Source: Saccharothrix saharensis (lineage in GTDB: Bacteria; Actinomycetota; Actinomycetes; Mycobacteriales; Pseudonocardiaceae). From it: DNA of 64,000 nucleotides. Where the stretch lies: contig NZ_VFPP01000001.1 of assembly GCF_006716745.1 (NCBI RefSeq), positions 992,001 to 1,056,000 of the forward strand, written 5' to 3'. The notes beneath the pieces are model-generated. The model made no database searches. It saw only the letters and a list, made by a program, of their open reading frames with translations, and was not told the origin of the DNA. Below are positions 49,763-57,840 of the stretch, piece by piece. Position numbers and translations under genes: made by a program. Positions within the stretch are counted from its first letter, which is position 1, and each line of letters begins with the position of its first letter.

Positions 49763-52123
49763 GTGCACAGACCACGCCCACAGCGGTCGGGCCGGCGCAG
49801 AGCCGTCGTCCTCGCCGCCGTCGGAGTCCTGCTCGCGGGCGGCCTCGCGGTCGCACCGACGGCGGTGGCCGCCGGGCCGAACCTCCTGTCCAACCCCGGT
49901 TTCGAGGACGGCCTCGCCGGCTGGGCCGTCAACAACGGCAACGCCACCGACAGCGCGACCCTGTCACCGACCGCCGACGCCCACTCGGGATCGGCGGCGG
50001 TGCTGGTGACCGACCGGAAGACCACCGGGTCGGGGCCCGCGCAGGACCTGGCGGGCAAGGTGCAGGCGGGCAGGACCTACACCGTCACCGCGTGGGTAAA
50101 GTACGAGAACCCGGCGAGCCCGGCGACCAAGCAGTTCTTCGTCACCATGCACTACGGCGGGTCGACCTACACCAACCTGGGCACGGGCACCGTGCCGCGC
50201 GGCCAGTGGGGCCTGCTCCAGGGCACGTTCACCATCCCGGCCGGGCAGTCCGTCGCGACGCCGCGCGTCTTCGTCGAGACGCCGTGGACGGCGGACCCGG
50301 CCGCCGCGCCGGCCACCCACCTGATGGACTTCAAGGTCGACGACATCACCCTGCGTGAGTTCACCCCGTCCACCACCATCGAGGTCCTGGGCAAGAACCC
50401 CGGCGAGGGCAACCCGCTGATCTCCCACAAGTTCGGCGCCGACGGCAACGCGTTCGTGCACGACGGCCGGGTCTACGTGTACATGACCAACGACACCCAG
50501 GTGTACAACCCCGGCCCCGACGGCACCTCCCCGACCAACACCTACGGCGGGATCAACACGATCACCGTGATCTCGTCCGACGACCTGGTCAACTGGACCG
50601 ACCACGGCGAGATCGGAGTGGCCGGCCCGAACGGCATCGCGAAGTACGCCTCGCAGTCGTGGGCGCCCGCGGTCGAGAGCCGGGTCGTGAACGGCGAGGA
50701 GCGGTTCTTCCTCTACTTCGCCAACAACGGCGCGGCGACCGGCGTCCTGGTCGGCGACTCGCCGCTGGGCCCGTGGCGCGACGAGCGCGGCAGCCTGCTG
50801 ATCACGAGCCAGACCCCCGGCGCCTCGGACGGCCGCAACTGGCTGTTCGACCCGGGCGTGTTCATCGACGACGACGGCCAGGGCTACCTGTACTTCGGCG
50901 GTGGCGGCAACGACGGCTCCAACTCGGCCGAGAACACCAACCACCCGAAGTCGACCCGCGTCATCAAGCTGGGTGACGACATGATCAGCACCGAGGGCGC
51001 CGCCGAGGTCATCGACGCGCCGTTGATGTTCGAAGCCGGTCACGTCTTCAAGCGCGGCGGCAAGTACTACTACTCGTACTCGTCCAACTTCGGCTTCGGT
51101 GGCCCGATCGACCCGAACGGCCCGCCGACCGGCGCGATCGCCTACCTGGTGGCGGACAGCCCGATGGGCCCCTGGACGCCGGAGAAGTACGCGGGCGTCA
51201 TCTTCAAGAACCCGGGCGTGTACTTCGGCGCCGGCGGCAACAACCACCAGTCCGTCTTCGAGCTGAACGGCGAGCACTACTTCACCTACCACGCGCAGAC
51301 GCTGAACCGCCGCATCACCGGCGGTGCGACGCAGGGGTTCCGCAGCCCGCACATCGCGAAGCTCGAGTTCAACGCCGACGGGACCGTGAAGGAGGTCCTC
51401 GGCACGTTCGACGGCGTCGAGCAGATCCGCCACCTCGACCCGTACCGGGTGGTCGAGGCGGAGACGATCGCCTGGCAGCAGGGCCTGGCGACCAAGCGCC
51501 TCAACGCGCCGAACGACGTGCCGCAGCTGGCCCTGCACGACGTCGACAACGGCGACTGGACGTCGCTGTCGTCGGCCGACTTCGGCGCCGGGGCCACCGG
51601 CGTGTCGGCGCGGGTCAAGCCGCTCGTCGCCGGCGGGTCGATCCAGGTCCGCCTGGACGACCGCACCGCGCCGGTCGTGGCGACCATCCCGGTCGACGGG
51701 CCGGTCGGCGAGTGGACCGAGGTCTCCGCCGACCTCGACGGCGTCTCGGGCGCGCACGACGTGTACTTCACGTTCGTCGGGCCCGAGGGCCGGGACCTGG
51801 TGGAGGTGGACAGCTGGCGCTTCACCAGGCCGTCGCTGGACGTGGAGGGCTCGGCGGACACTCGGTGCGCCGGCCCGAACGCCAAGCTGACCGTGCGGGT
51901 GACCAACGGCGAGGCCGTGCCGGTCGACGTCGTGGTCCGGACGCCGTTCGGCGCGAAGGCGTTCGACGACGTCCGGCCGGGCAGGACCCGGTCCCACCCG
52001 TTCATGACGCGGCAGTCGGACCTGGCCGCGGGTGTGGTGGAGGTGACGGCGAAGGCACTGGTCGACGGGCACGAGGTGTCGACCGCCCTCTCAGTGCCGT
52101 ACGAGGCGCGCACCTGCCGCTGA
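49763..52123 (+). CDS. Secreted GH43 arabinofuranosidase/xylosidase with two carbohydrate-binding modules
   Basis: Exported 786-aa enzyme. The signal peptide is about 1-37. An N-terminal CBM4/9/22-type sandwich spans about 38-200 (NLLSNPGFEDGLAGWAV). The GH43 five-bladed propeller spans about 205-545, with a candidate base Asp near HKFGADGNAFVHDG, the modulator Asp in WLFDPGVFIDDDG and the acid Glu in FEAGHVFKRGGKYYYSYS. A CBM6-like module follows (about 555-690; VVEAETIAWQQG), then a C-terminal domain with a CAGPNAKL start. It probably debranches arabinoxylan. GTG start with AAGGAG. Confidence 0.92.
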   Translation: MHRPRPQRSGRRRAVVLAAVGVLLAGGLAVAPTAVAAGPNLLSNPGFEDGLAGWAVNNGNATDSATLSPTADAHSGSAAVLVTDRKTTGSGPAQDLAGKVQAGRTYTVTAWVKYENPASPATKQFFVTMHYGGSTYTNLGTGTVPRGQWGLLQGTFTIPAGQSVATPRVFVETPWTADPAAAPATHLMDFKVDDITLREFTPSTTIEVLGKNPGEGNPLISHKFGADGNAFVHDGRVYVYMTNDTQVYNPGPDGTSPTNTYGGINTITVISSDDLVNWTDHGEIGVAGPNGIAKYASQSWAPAVESRVVNGEERFFLYFANNGAATGVLVGDSPLGPWRDERGSLLITSQTPGASDGRNWLFDPGVFIDDDGQGYLYFGGGGNDGSNSAENTNHPKSTRVIKLGDDMISTEGAAEVIDAPLMFEAGHVFKRGGKYYYSYSSNFGFGGPIDPNGPPTGAIAYLVADSPMGPWTPEKYAGVIFKNPGVYFGAGGNNHQSVFELNGEHYFTYHAQTLNRRITGGATQGFRSPHIAKLEFNADGTVKEVLGTFDGVEQIRHLDPYRVVEAETIAWQQGLATKRLNAPNDVPQLALHDVDNGDWTSLSSADFGAGATGVSARVKPLVAGGSIQVRLDDRTAPVVATIPVDGPVGEWTEVSADLDGVSGAHDVYFTFVGPEGRDLVEVDSWRFTRPSLDVEGSADTRCAGPNAKLTVRVTNGEAVPVDVVVRTPFGAKAFDDVRPGRTRSHPFMTRQSDLAAGVVEVTAKALVDGHEVSTALSVPYEARTCR

Positions 52124-52128
52124 GCGGT

Positions 52129-52159
52129 GAGGCGGCCCGGAACCCCTCCGGGCCGCCTC
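52129..52159. terminator. Hairpin between convergent GH43 and esterase genes
   Basis: Perfect 13-bp arms (52129-52141 and 52147-52159) with a 5-nt loop, 5 bp after the GH43 stop and just before the esterase stop at 52167. Confidence 0.75.
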
Positions 52160-52166
52160 GCCGGCG

Positions 52167-53495
52167 TCACGCGGTCGTGCAGGCCATGCCGTTGAGGCTG
52201 AACGACGTGGCCTTGGCGGTGTTGCCGGTGTGGGTGGCCTGGAAGCCGATGCCGATGGAGGCGTTCGGCGGGATCGAGGCGTTGTAGGCCACGTTCCTGG
52301 CCGTGACCTGACCGGACGTCGGCGAGTACGTCGCGCTCCAGCCGCCGGTGATGGTCTGCCCGCCGGGCAGGGTGAAGGTCAGGGACCAGCCGTTGACGGC
52401 GCTGGTGCCGGTGTTGGTGATCGTGATGTTCTCGGTCAGGCCGGTGTTCCAGGCGTTCACGGTGTTCGTGACGCGGCACGTGCCGGGCGGCGGAGTGGTT
52501 GTAGTCGTCGTGGTTGTGGTCGTGGTCGTGGTGGTGGTGGAAGTGGTCGTGGTGGTGGAGGTCGGGTCGACGGACCGGTCCAGGCCGAAGAACGCGATCG
52601 CCTGGGCGGCCATGCCGCTCGACGGCAGGCTGTGCCCGGCGCCCTGGATGCTGTACGCCTCGACCTTGTCGGAGTAGCGGCGGCGGTTCCAGTTGGGCTG
52701 CGGGGTGTCGGTGGACGTCGGCGTCTGGCTCAGGCCGAACACGTTGGTCCACTGCTCGATCGACTCCTGGAGCAGCGCGTACGGCACGAGGGTGTCGTTG
52801 GTGCCGTGCCAGAGCTGCACGCGCGGCCGGACGCCGGTGTAGCCCGGGTAGGCCTGGCGGACCGCGTCACCCCACTCCTGCGGCGTCCGGTTGGCGCCAC
52901 CACCGCCGGTGCACCGGCTGTTGCCGGGCGGGTAGTCGGCGGCGTTGGCGAAGCAGTTGTAGGGCACGCCCATGAACGCCGCGCCGGCCTTGAACACGTC
53001 CGGGTACAGCGCCAGCATGTGGTTGGTCATCATGCCGCCGGACGACGAGCCGGTGGCGTAGACCCGGTTCGGGTCGCCGCTGTAGCGCTGCTGGACGTAG
53101 TTCACCATCGAGACGATCGACACCGGGTCACTGCCGCCGCCGCGGCGCTTGGCCGCGTCGGACCAGGTGTCGAAGCACTTGCCGAACCCGGCTTCCTGCT
53201 GCGCGCTCGGGTAGATCACGACGAAGCCGTGCCGGTCGGCCTGCGAGGCGAACTCGCTGCCCGAGTAGAAGCCGGGGCCCGAACCGCCGCAGCCGTGCAT
53301 GGCCACGACGATGCCGGGGTTGGCCGGGCGGGTGTCCGGCACGTAGACGTGCATCCGCATCCCGCCCGGGTTGTTGCCGAAGTTCGTGACCTCGGTCAGC
53401 GACGCGGCGGAGGCCGGCGCGGGCGCGACGGCGACGAGGCCTGCCACGACCAGTGACGTCGCCGCGGCCAGTAACAGACTCGGTGTGACCTTCAT
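52167..53495 (-). CDS. Secreted CE1/PHB-depolymerase-type esterase with CBM2
   Basis: Exported esterase of 442 aa (LpqC/PHB depolymerase group; probably acetylxylan or feruloyl esterase). The signal peptide is about 1-31. The alpha/beta-hydrolase domain spans about 32-300: oxyanion segment VAMHGCGGSGPG, nucleophile ATGSSSGGMMT, Asp in WHGTNDTLVPY and His in QGAGHSLPSSG. A Thr-only linker of about 20 residues then leads to a CBM2 (about 335-442; CRVTNTVNAWNTGLTENITITN, SFSLNGMAC). ATG has AAGGAG upstream. It would strip ester side chains from xylan alongside the GH43 enzyme. Confidence 0.9.
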   Translation of the reverse strand: MKVTPSLLLAAATSLVVAGLVAVAPAPASAASLTEVTNFGNNPGGMRMHVYVPDTRPANPGIVVAMHGCGGSGPGFYSGSEFASQADRHGFVVIYPSAQQEAGFGKCFDTWSDAAKRRGGGSDPVSIVSMVNYVQQRYSGDPNRVYATGSSSGGMMTNHMLALYPDVFKAGAAFMGVPYNCFANAADYPPGNSRCTGGGGANRTPQEWGDAVRQAYPGYTGVRPRVQLWHGTNDTLVPYALLQESIEQWTNVFGLSQTPTSTDTPQPNWNRRRYSDKVEAYSIQGAGHSLPSSGMAAQAIAFFGLDRSVDPTSTTTTTSTTTTTTTTTTTTTTTPPPGTCRVTNTVNAWNTGLTENITITNTGTSAVNGWSLTFTLPGGQTITGGWSATYSPTSGQVTARNVAYNASIPPNASIGIGFQATHTGNTAKATSFSLNGMACTTA

Positions 53496-53659
53496 GCGCT
53501 TGACTCCTTCGGTTCGCGCACGGTCGAACAAGGGGGTGGCCGCAGGTGCGGCCCGCGTGGCGGTGGAGGTGCACGCGTGGACGTGCCCGGCGGGTGACCA
53601 GCCGGCTGGTCGGACCCCGTCCATCGTGTGACAGTTAGACTGCCGCTCGGCCAAGAAAC

Positions 53660-53665
53660 TGTCAA
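53660..53665 (-). promoter_or_regulatory. -35-like element of the esterase promoter
   Basis: On the minus strand the sequence reads TTGACA, followed 17-20 nt later by an A/T-richer CTAAC stretch, about 165 bp upstream of the esterase start. Confidence 0.3.
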
Positions 53666-53759
53666 TCAACCATCTCGACCGGTTCGCGGGCCGCGCGGCG
53701 GGTGCCCTCCGGATTAGGGTCGGTGGCGACGACCCGTCCGAGCCACCGCCGGAGCCGCC

Positions 53760-54752
53760 GTGACCAGCCCGTACGACATCGAGGAGATCTTCCCGGACGA
53801 CGCGGTCCGGCTCCCCCGGCGGCAGTCCGGCAACTCACCGCAGGGACTGACGGTGACGCTGCTGGCCGACTACACGCTGCGGGCCAGGGCGTGGCTGCCG
53901 TCGGGTGCGATCGTGGCGCTGCTCGCCGAGGCGGGCGTCAGCCACGCCGGCGCCCGCACGACGATCAGCAGGCTCGCCCGGCGCGGTGTGCTCGAAGGCA
54001 GCAGGCAGGGACGCAACAGCTCGTACCGGCTCACCTCGGCCGCCGCCCTCAACCTGGCCGCCGGCGGTCGATCCATCGTGGCCGCGGCCGCCGCCGACGA
54101 GCCGTGGGACGACCGGTGGACGCTGATCGCCTTCTCCGTGCCGCAGGACGAGGTCGCCCGACGGCGTGAGCTGCGGGACCGGCTGCGCTGGTTCGGCTGC
54201 GCGCCCCTCTACGACGGCCTCTGGATCTCGCCGCACGACCTGACCGACAAGACGAAGGCGCAGTTGGCCGAGCTCGCCTTCGGCGCCATGACCGTCTTCC
54301 GCGCCCGGCACGTCGAACTGGGCCACTCGACCGGGCGCGACCCGCTCGACGCCTGGGACACGGCCGCCATCACGCGCCACTACGAGGACTTCCTGCGCCG
54401 TTGGCGCCCGCTGCTGCCCGACATCCGCGCGTCCCGGATCACCGGCGTGGGAGCCGTCCGCGCCCGCACGGAGGTCATGGACACCTACCGCCGCCTGCCG
54501 ATCCTCGACCCGCGCCTGCCGCTGCGGCTGCTGCCACCGGGATGGCCCCGCGAACCGGCCCGCGACCTGTTCGCCGCCGTCTACGACGGCCTGGCCGGAC
54601 CGGCCGAGGACCACGTGCGGGCCGTCGCGAGCCGCTTCACCACCGATCCGCTCACCGACGTGCGGGCGCACACCGTCGCGGACATGCTGGTCGGCCTGCA
54701 AGCCGCCTGGGAGCCGACCGCCGACCGGACCGGCTCACCGGCCGGGCCGTGA
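53760..54752 (+). CDS. PaaX-family transcriptional regulator
   Basis: Regulator of 330 aa. The N-terminal winged helix is about 30-105 (WLPSGAIVALLAEAGVSHAGARTTISRLARRGVLEGSRQGRNSSYRLT), followed by the PaaX central ferredoxin-like domain (WTLIAFSVPQDEVARRRELRDRLRWFGCAPLYDGLWISP) and a C-terminal domain (RLPILDPRLPLRLLPPGWPREPARDLF). PaaX represses phenylacetate catabolism in enterobacteria; actinobacterial members regulate varied pathways. GTG start with GGAG 5 nt upstream. Neighbours are carbohydrate genes, so its target is unclear. Confidence 0.92.
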   Translation: MTSPYDIEEIFPDDAVRLPRRQSGNSPQGLTVTLLADYTLRARAWLPSGAIVALLAEAGVSHAGARTTISRLARRGVLEGSRQGRNSSYRLTSAAALNLAAGGRSIVAAAAADEPWDDRWTLIAFSVPQDEVARRRELRDRLRWFGCAPLYDGLWISPHDLTDKTKAQLAELAFGAMTVFRARHVELGHSTGRDPLDAWDTAAITRHYEDFLRRWRPLLPDIRASRITGVGAVRARTEVMDTYRRLPILDPRLPLRLLPPGWPREPARDLFAAVYDGLAGPAEDHVRAVASRFTTDPLTDVRAHTVADMLVGLQAAWEPTADRTGSPAGP

Positions 54753-54757
54753 GCCGC

Positions 54758-54785
54758 GGGCCCCCGCCCGGATCGGCGAGGGCCC
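54758..54785. terminator. Hairpin between convergent PaaX and GH3 genes
   Basis: Arms 54758-54768 and 54775-54785 pair at 10 of 11 positions with a 6-nt loop, right after the PaaX stop and before the GH3 stop at 54797. Confidence 0.6.
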
Positions 54786-54796
54786 CACATCCGCAC

Positions 54797-57643
54797 TCAG
54801 CCCGCAACCGCCCGCGACGACGTGAGGCGGAACGCGGCGAGCCGGAAGTCGCCGTGCAGGACCAACGACAGGTCGTGCACACCGTCCAACGGCTCCTCGA
54901 ACCGCTGCGTGGCGGTCGTCCACGCGTAGCGGTGGCCCGTCACCGGGACGTCCACCGCGCCGAGGGTCCGGTCCGCCGCGCGGAACTCCAGCCACGCCGG
55001 CCCCGCACCACCCGGCCGCGCCACCTCGACCTCGACGCCCACCGCGCCGGTCAGGTCCGCCGCGCGGAACACCAGTTCCGCCGGCCGCGTCGGGTCCACC
55101 GGGGCGACCGCGTCGCCGGTGGTCCGGTTCTCGTCCACGAGCGCGATCGCCGCGTAGTCGTCGAAGTCGACGGCGCGGGTGTCGCGGTCGACCAGCGCGC
55201 GCGGCGCGGGGGCCTCGCCGGTGACGGTGAGCCGGGCGACGAGGACGTGGTTCTCCGCGGAGCGGGCGATGACGAGCTCGTAGTCGCCGGGGTCCACCGT
55301 GAACGCGCCGCGGGCGACGTCCCAGTGCGCGAGCCGGTCGACGGGCAGCCGGAACGCGAGCTCCTCGGCCTCGCCCGCGCCGACGCGGACCTTGCGGAAG
55401 TCGACCAGGCGCAGCCGCGGCGCTTCGTAGCGCGCGTCCACCGCCCGCGCGTAGACCTGGACCACCTCGCTGCCGGCCCGCGCGCCGGTGTTCACCACCG
55501 TCACCGACACGTCGAGCGATCCGCCCTGCGGCACGACCTCCGACGACAACCGCAGGTCGCGGTGAGCGAAGTCGGTGTAGGACAGGCCGTGCCCGAACGG
55601 GTACAGCGGCGCGACCCGGTGGTACTGGTAGGTCCACCCCGCCTTGATGACGTCGTAGTCGAGCGGGTGGGGCAGCTCGTCGTCACCCCGGTACCAGGTC
55701 TGCGGCAGCCGACCGGCCGGCTCGGCGTCCCCGAGCAGCACGGCGGCGAGCGCGTGCCCCGTCTCCTGCCCGCCGTGGGACGTCCACACCACCGCGGGCA
55801 GGTGCTCGTCGGCCCAGTCCACGGCGTACGGGTAGCTGCTCATCACGACCAGGACGGTGGCCGGCCGGACCTCGGCGACGGTGCGGAGCACCGCCTCCTG
55901 CCGCTCGGGGAGCGCGGTGCCGGTGCGGTCCTGGGTCTCGCGGCCGTTGATGAGCGGGTGGTTGCCGAGGACGACCACCGCGGCGTCGGCGGCGGACGCC
56001 GCCGCACGGGCCTGTGCCGCGCCGTCCCGCACCACCTCGCGCGACCAGCGCTCGGCGGCCCCGGGCGTCTCGGCCGTGACGGCCACCCGGCCGTCGACCG
56101 CGTCGAGCGCGGCGTAACGGCCGGTGAGCACGTTGCGCAGCAGCACCGTCCCGTCGTCGTCCGCGACCGGCTCCAGCCGGAACGTCTCGTGCACGTCCCA
56201 GCTCTTGATGCGCTCCTCCTCCACGACCAGCAGGCCGTACTTCGCGCCGAGGTGGCGACCGGTGTCTGCGGACCGCAGCGTCACCACGCCGTCGCCCCAG
56301 TCCGTGACGTCGAACTCGGTGTCGGCCAGGAGCCGGCCGGTGGTGCGGGACCGCAGCGCGATGCGGTCCTCGCCGGTCACGCGGACGACCTCGCCGACCG
56401 CCTCTTCGAGACCGGCGGCGACCGTGACCCGGTACGGCATCGTGCCGCTGTACCAGTCCTCGTGCAGCACGTCGGCGAGCGGCCCGATCACCGCGACCCG
56501 GGGCCCGGCGGCCCGGTCGAGCGGCAGCAGCCCGTCGTTCTTCAGCAGCACCACCGACTCGGTGGCGGCACGCGCGGCCAGCACCCGGTGCCGCGGGTGG
56601 TCGATCACCTCGGGACCGATCGCCGCGTACGGGTCGAGGTCCGGGTCGAACTCGCCGAGCCGGAACCGCAGCGCCAACTGCCGGCGCACCGCGCGGTCGA
56701 CGTCGACCTCGTCGATCAGGCCGCGATCCAGCGCCTCGCGCAGCCGCTCGACCGGCGTGTCGCTGTCGAGGCCGTGGTCGGTGAAGCTGTCGATGCCCGC
56801 CCTGAGCGCCGCGGCGTGGGACTCGGCGTGGTCGTCGAAGTAGTGCTCCAGGTCGACCAGGTTGGACGGCGCCTCTGCGTCGCTGACCACGAACAGCTCG
56901 TGCCCGGTCGGTTCGGCCCAGCGGCGCAGCTCGTCCTCGAGCAGCGGGCTGACGTGGCACGGGCGGCCGTTGACCAGGTTGTAGGCCGCCATGACGCCGG
57001 TCGCCGCCCCGGAGGCCACCACGGGCCGGAACGCCGCCAGGTCGTACTCGTGCAGCACGCGGGGACGCACGCCGGAGGAGGTGACGCAGCGGTCGTCCTC
57101 GTTGTTGTAGGCCAGGAAGTGCTTCAGCACGGGTGCCGCGCGCAGGAACCGCGGGTCGTCACCCGCGAGGCCGCGGCAGAACGCCTCCGCGATCCGGGCC
57201 GTGTGCACCGGGTCCTCGGAGTAGCCCTCCTCGTTGCGCCCCCAGCGCGGGTCGCGCAGCAGGTTCACCACGGGGGCCCACGCCTGCAGGCTGGTGCGGC
57301 CCTCCCCCTCGGCCGGCGGGCGGTGCAGGTGGAACGCGCGCAGCTCGACCGACGTCGCCTCGGCCACGCGACGCACCAGGTCCTCGTCCCAGGTCGCGCC
57401 GAGCCCCACGGCCTGCGGGAACGCCGTCGCGACGCCGAGCCACGAGACACCGTGCAACGCCTCGGCGCCGGTGCGGAACGCGGCCACGCCCAGCCGCGGC
57501 ACGGCGGGGGCGTACTGGTGGAGCATCGCGAGCCGCTCGTCGAGGGTCAGCCGGCCGAGCAGATCATCGACGCGCTTGCGCACGTCCAGCTCGGAGTCGT
57601 GGAACGGCAGCCGCCCGGTGGCGGACAGAGATGAGGAACTCAC
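54797..57643 (-). CDS. Intracellular GH3 beta-glycosidase with inserted trefoil-like domain
   Basis: Cytosolic (no signal) enzyme of 948 aa. The N-terminal GH3 barrel shows KHFLAYNNEDDR and the nucleophile Asp in VVSDAEAPSN (about residue 255; usually SDW). The C-terminal sandwich starts near VVLLKNDGLLPLD and is interrupted at about 420-537 by a fascin- or ricin-like stretch (IALRSRTTGRLL, VTLRSADTGRHLGAKYG, VLLRNVLTGRYAALD), where many homologues carry a PA14 domain. A fibronectin-III-like domain and a C-terminal CBM6-like module follow. GTG at 57643 follows GAGGGG; an upstream TTG is too close to it. A TGAAGCGCTTCA operator lies 28 bp upstream. Confidence 0.9.
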   Translation of the reverse strand: MSSSSLSATGRLPFHDSELDVRKRVDDLLGRLTLDERLAMLHQYAPAVPRLGVAAFRTGAEALHGVSWLGVATAFPQAVGLGATWDEDLVRRVAEATSVELRAFHLHRPPAEGEGRTSLQAWAPVVNLLRDPRWGRNEEGYSEDPVHTARIAEAFCRGLAGDDPRFLRAAPVLKHFLAYNNEDDRCVTSSGVRPRVLHEYDLAAFRPVVASGAATGVMAAYNLVNGRPCHVSPLLEDELRRWAEPTGHELFVVSDAEAPSNLVDLEHYFDDHAESHAAALRAGIDSFTDHGLDSDTPVERLREALDRGLIDEVDVDRAVRRQLALRFRLGEFDPDLDPYAAIGPEVIDHPRHRVLAARAATESVVLLKNDGLLPLDRAAGPRVAVIGPLADVLHEDWYSGTMPYRVTVAAGLEEAVGEVVRVTGEDRIALRSRTTGRLLADTEFDVTDWGDGVVTLRSADTGRHLGAKYGLLVVEEERIKSWDVHETFRLEPVADDDGTVLLRNVLTGRYAALDAVDGRVAVTAETPGAAERWSREVVRDGAAQARAAASAADAAVVVLGNHPLINGRETQDRTGTALPERQEAVLRTVAEVRPATVLVVMSSYPYAVDWADEHLPAVVWTSHGGQETGHALAAVLLGDAEPAGRLPQTWYRGDDELPHPLDYDVIKAGWTYQYHRVAPLYPFGHGLSYTDFAHRDLRLSSEVVPQGGSLDVSVTVVNTGARAGSEVVQVYARAVDARYEAPRLRLVDFRKVRVGAGEAEELAFRLPVDRLAHWDVARGAFTVDPGDYELVIARSAENHVLVARLTVTGEAPAPRALVDRDTRAVDFDDYAAIALVDENRTTGDAVAPVDPTRPAELVFRAADLTGAVGVEVEVARPGGAGPAWLEFRAADRTLGAVDVPVTGHRYAWTTATQRFEEPLDGVHDLSLVLHGDFRLAAFRLTSSRAVAG

Positions 57644-57671
57644 GCGGCACAACCCCTCGCATCAGATCAGG

Positions 57672-57683
57672 TGAAGCGCTTCA
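57672..57683. promoter_or_regulatory. LacI-type operator TGAAGCGCTTCA
   Basis: Perfect 12-bp palindrome between the divergent GH3 and solute-binding genes, close to the GH3 start. Confidence 0.65.
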
Positions 57684-57794
57684 ACGCTGACACGGATCGC
57701 GCGAGGCTGTCAATCGGCTCGACAGGGCCTCGAAACGTGCCCGGAACTGACCCTTGCCGTGCCTTACGTCACATGACTACTCTCCCGACATCGT

Positions 57795-57806
57795 CAAGCG
57801 CTTCGA
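57795..57806. promoter_or_regulatory. Second AAGCGCTT-centred operator
   Basis: TCAAGCGCTTCG shares 10 of 12 positions with TGAAGCGCTTCA and lies 34 bp before the solute-binding gene start, so each divergent gene has its own site. Confidence 0.5.
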
Positions 57807-57840
57807 CACTCCGCTTTCAATGAAGAAGGGTGGCCCTGTC

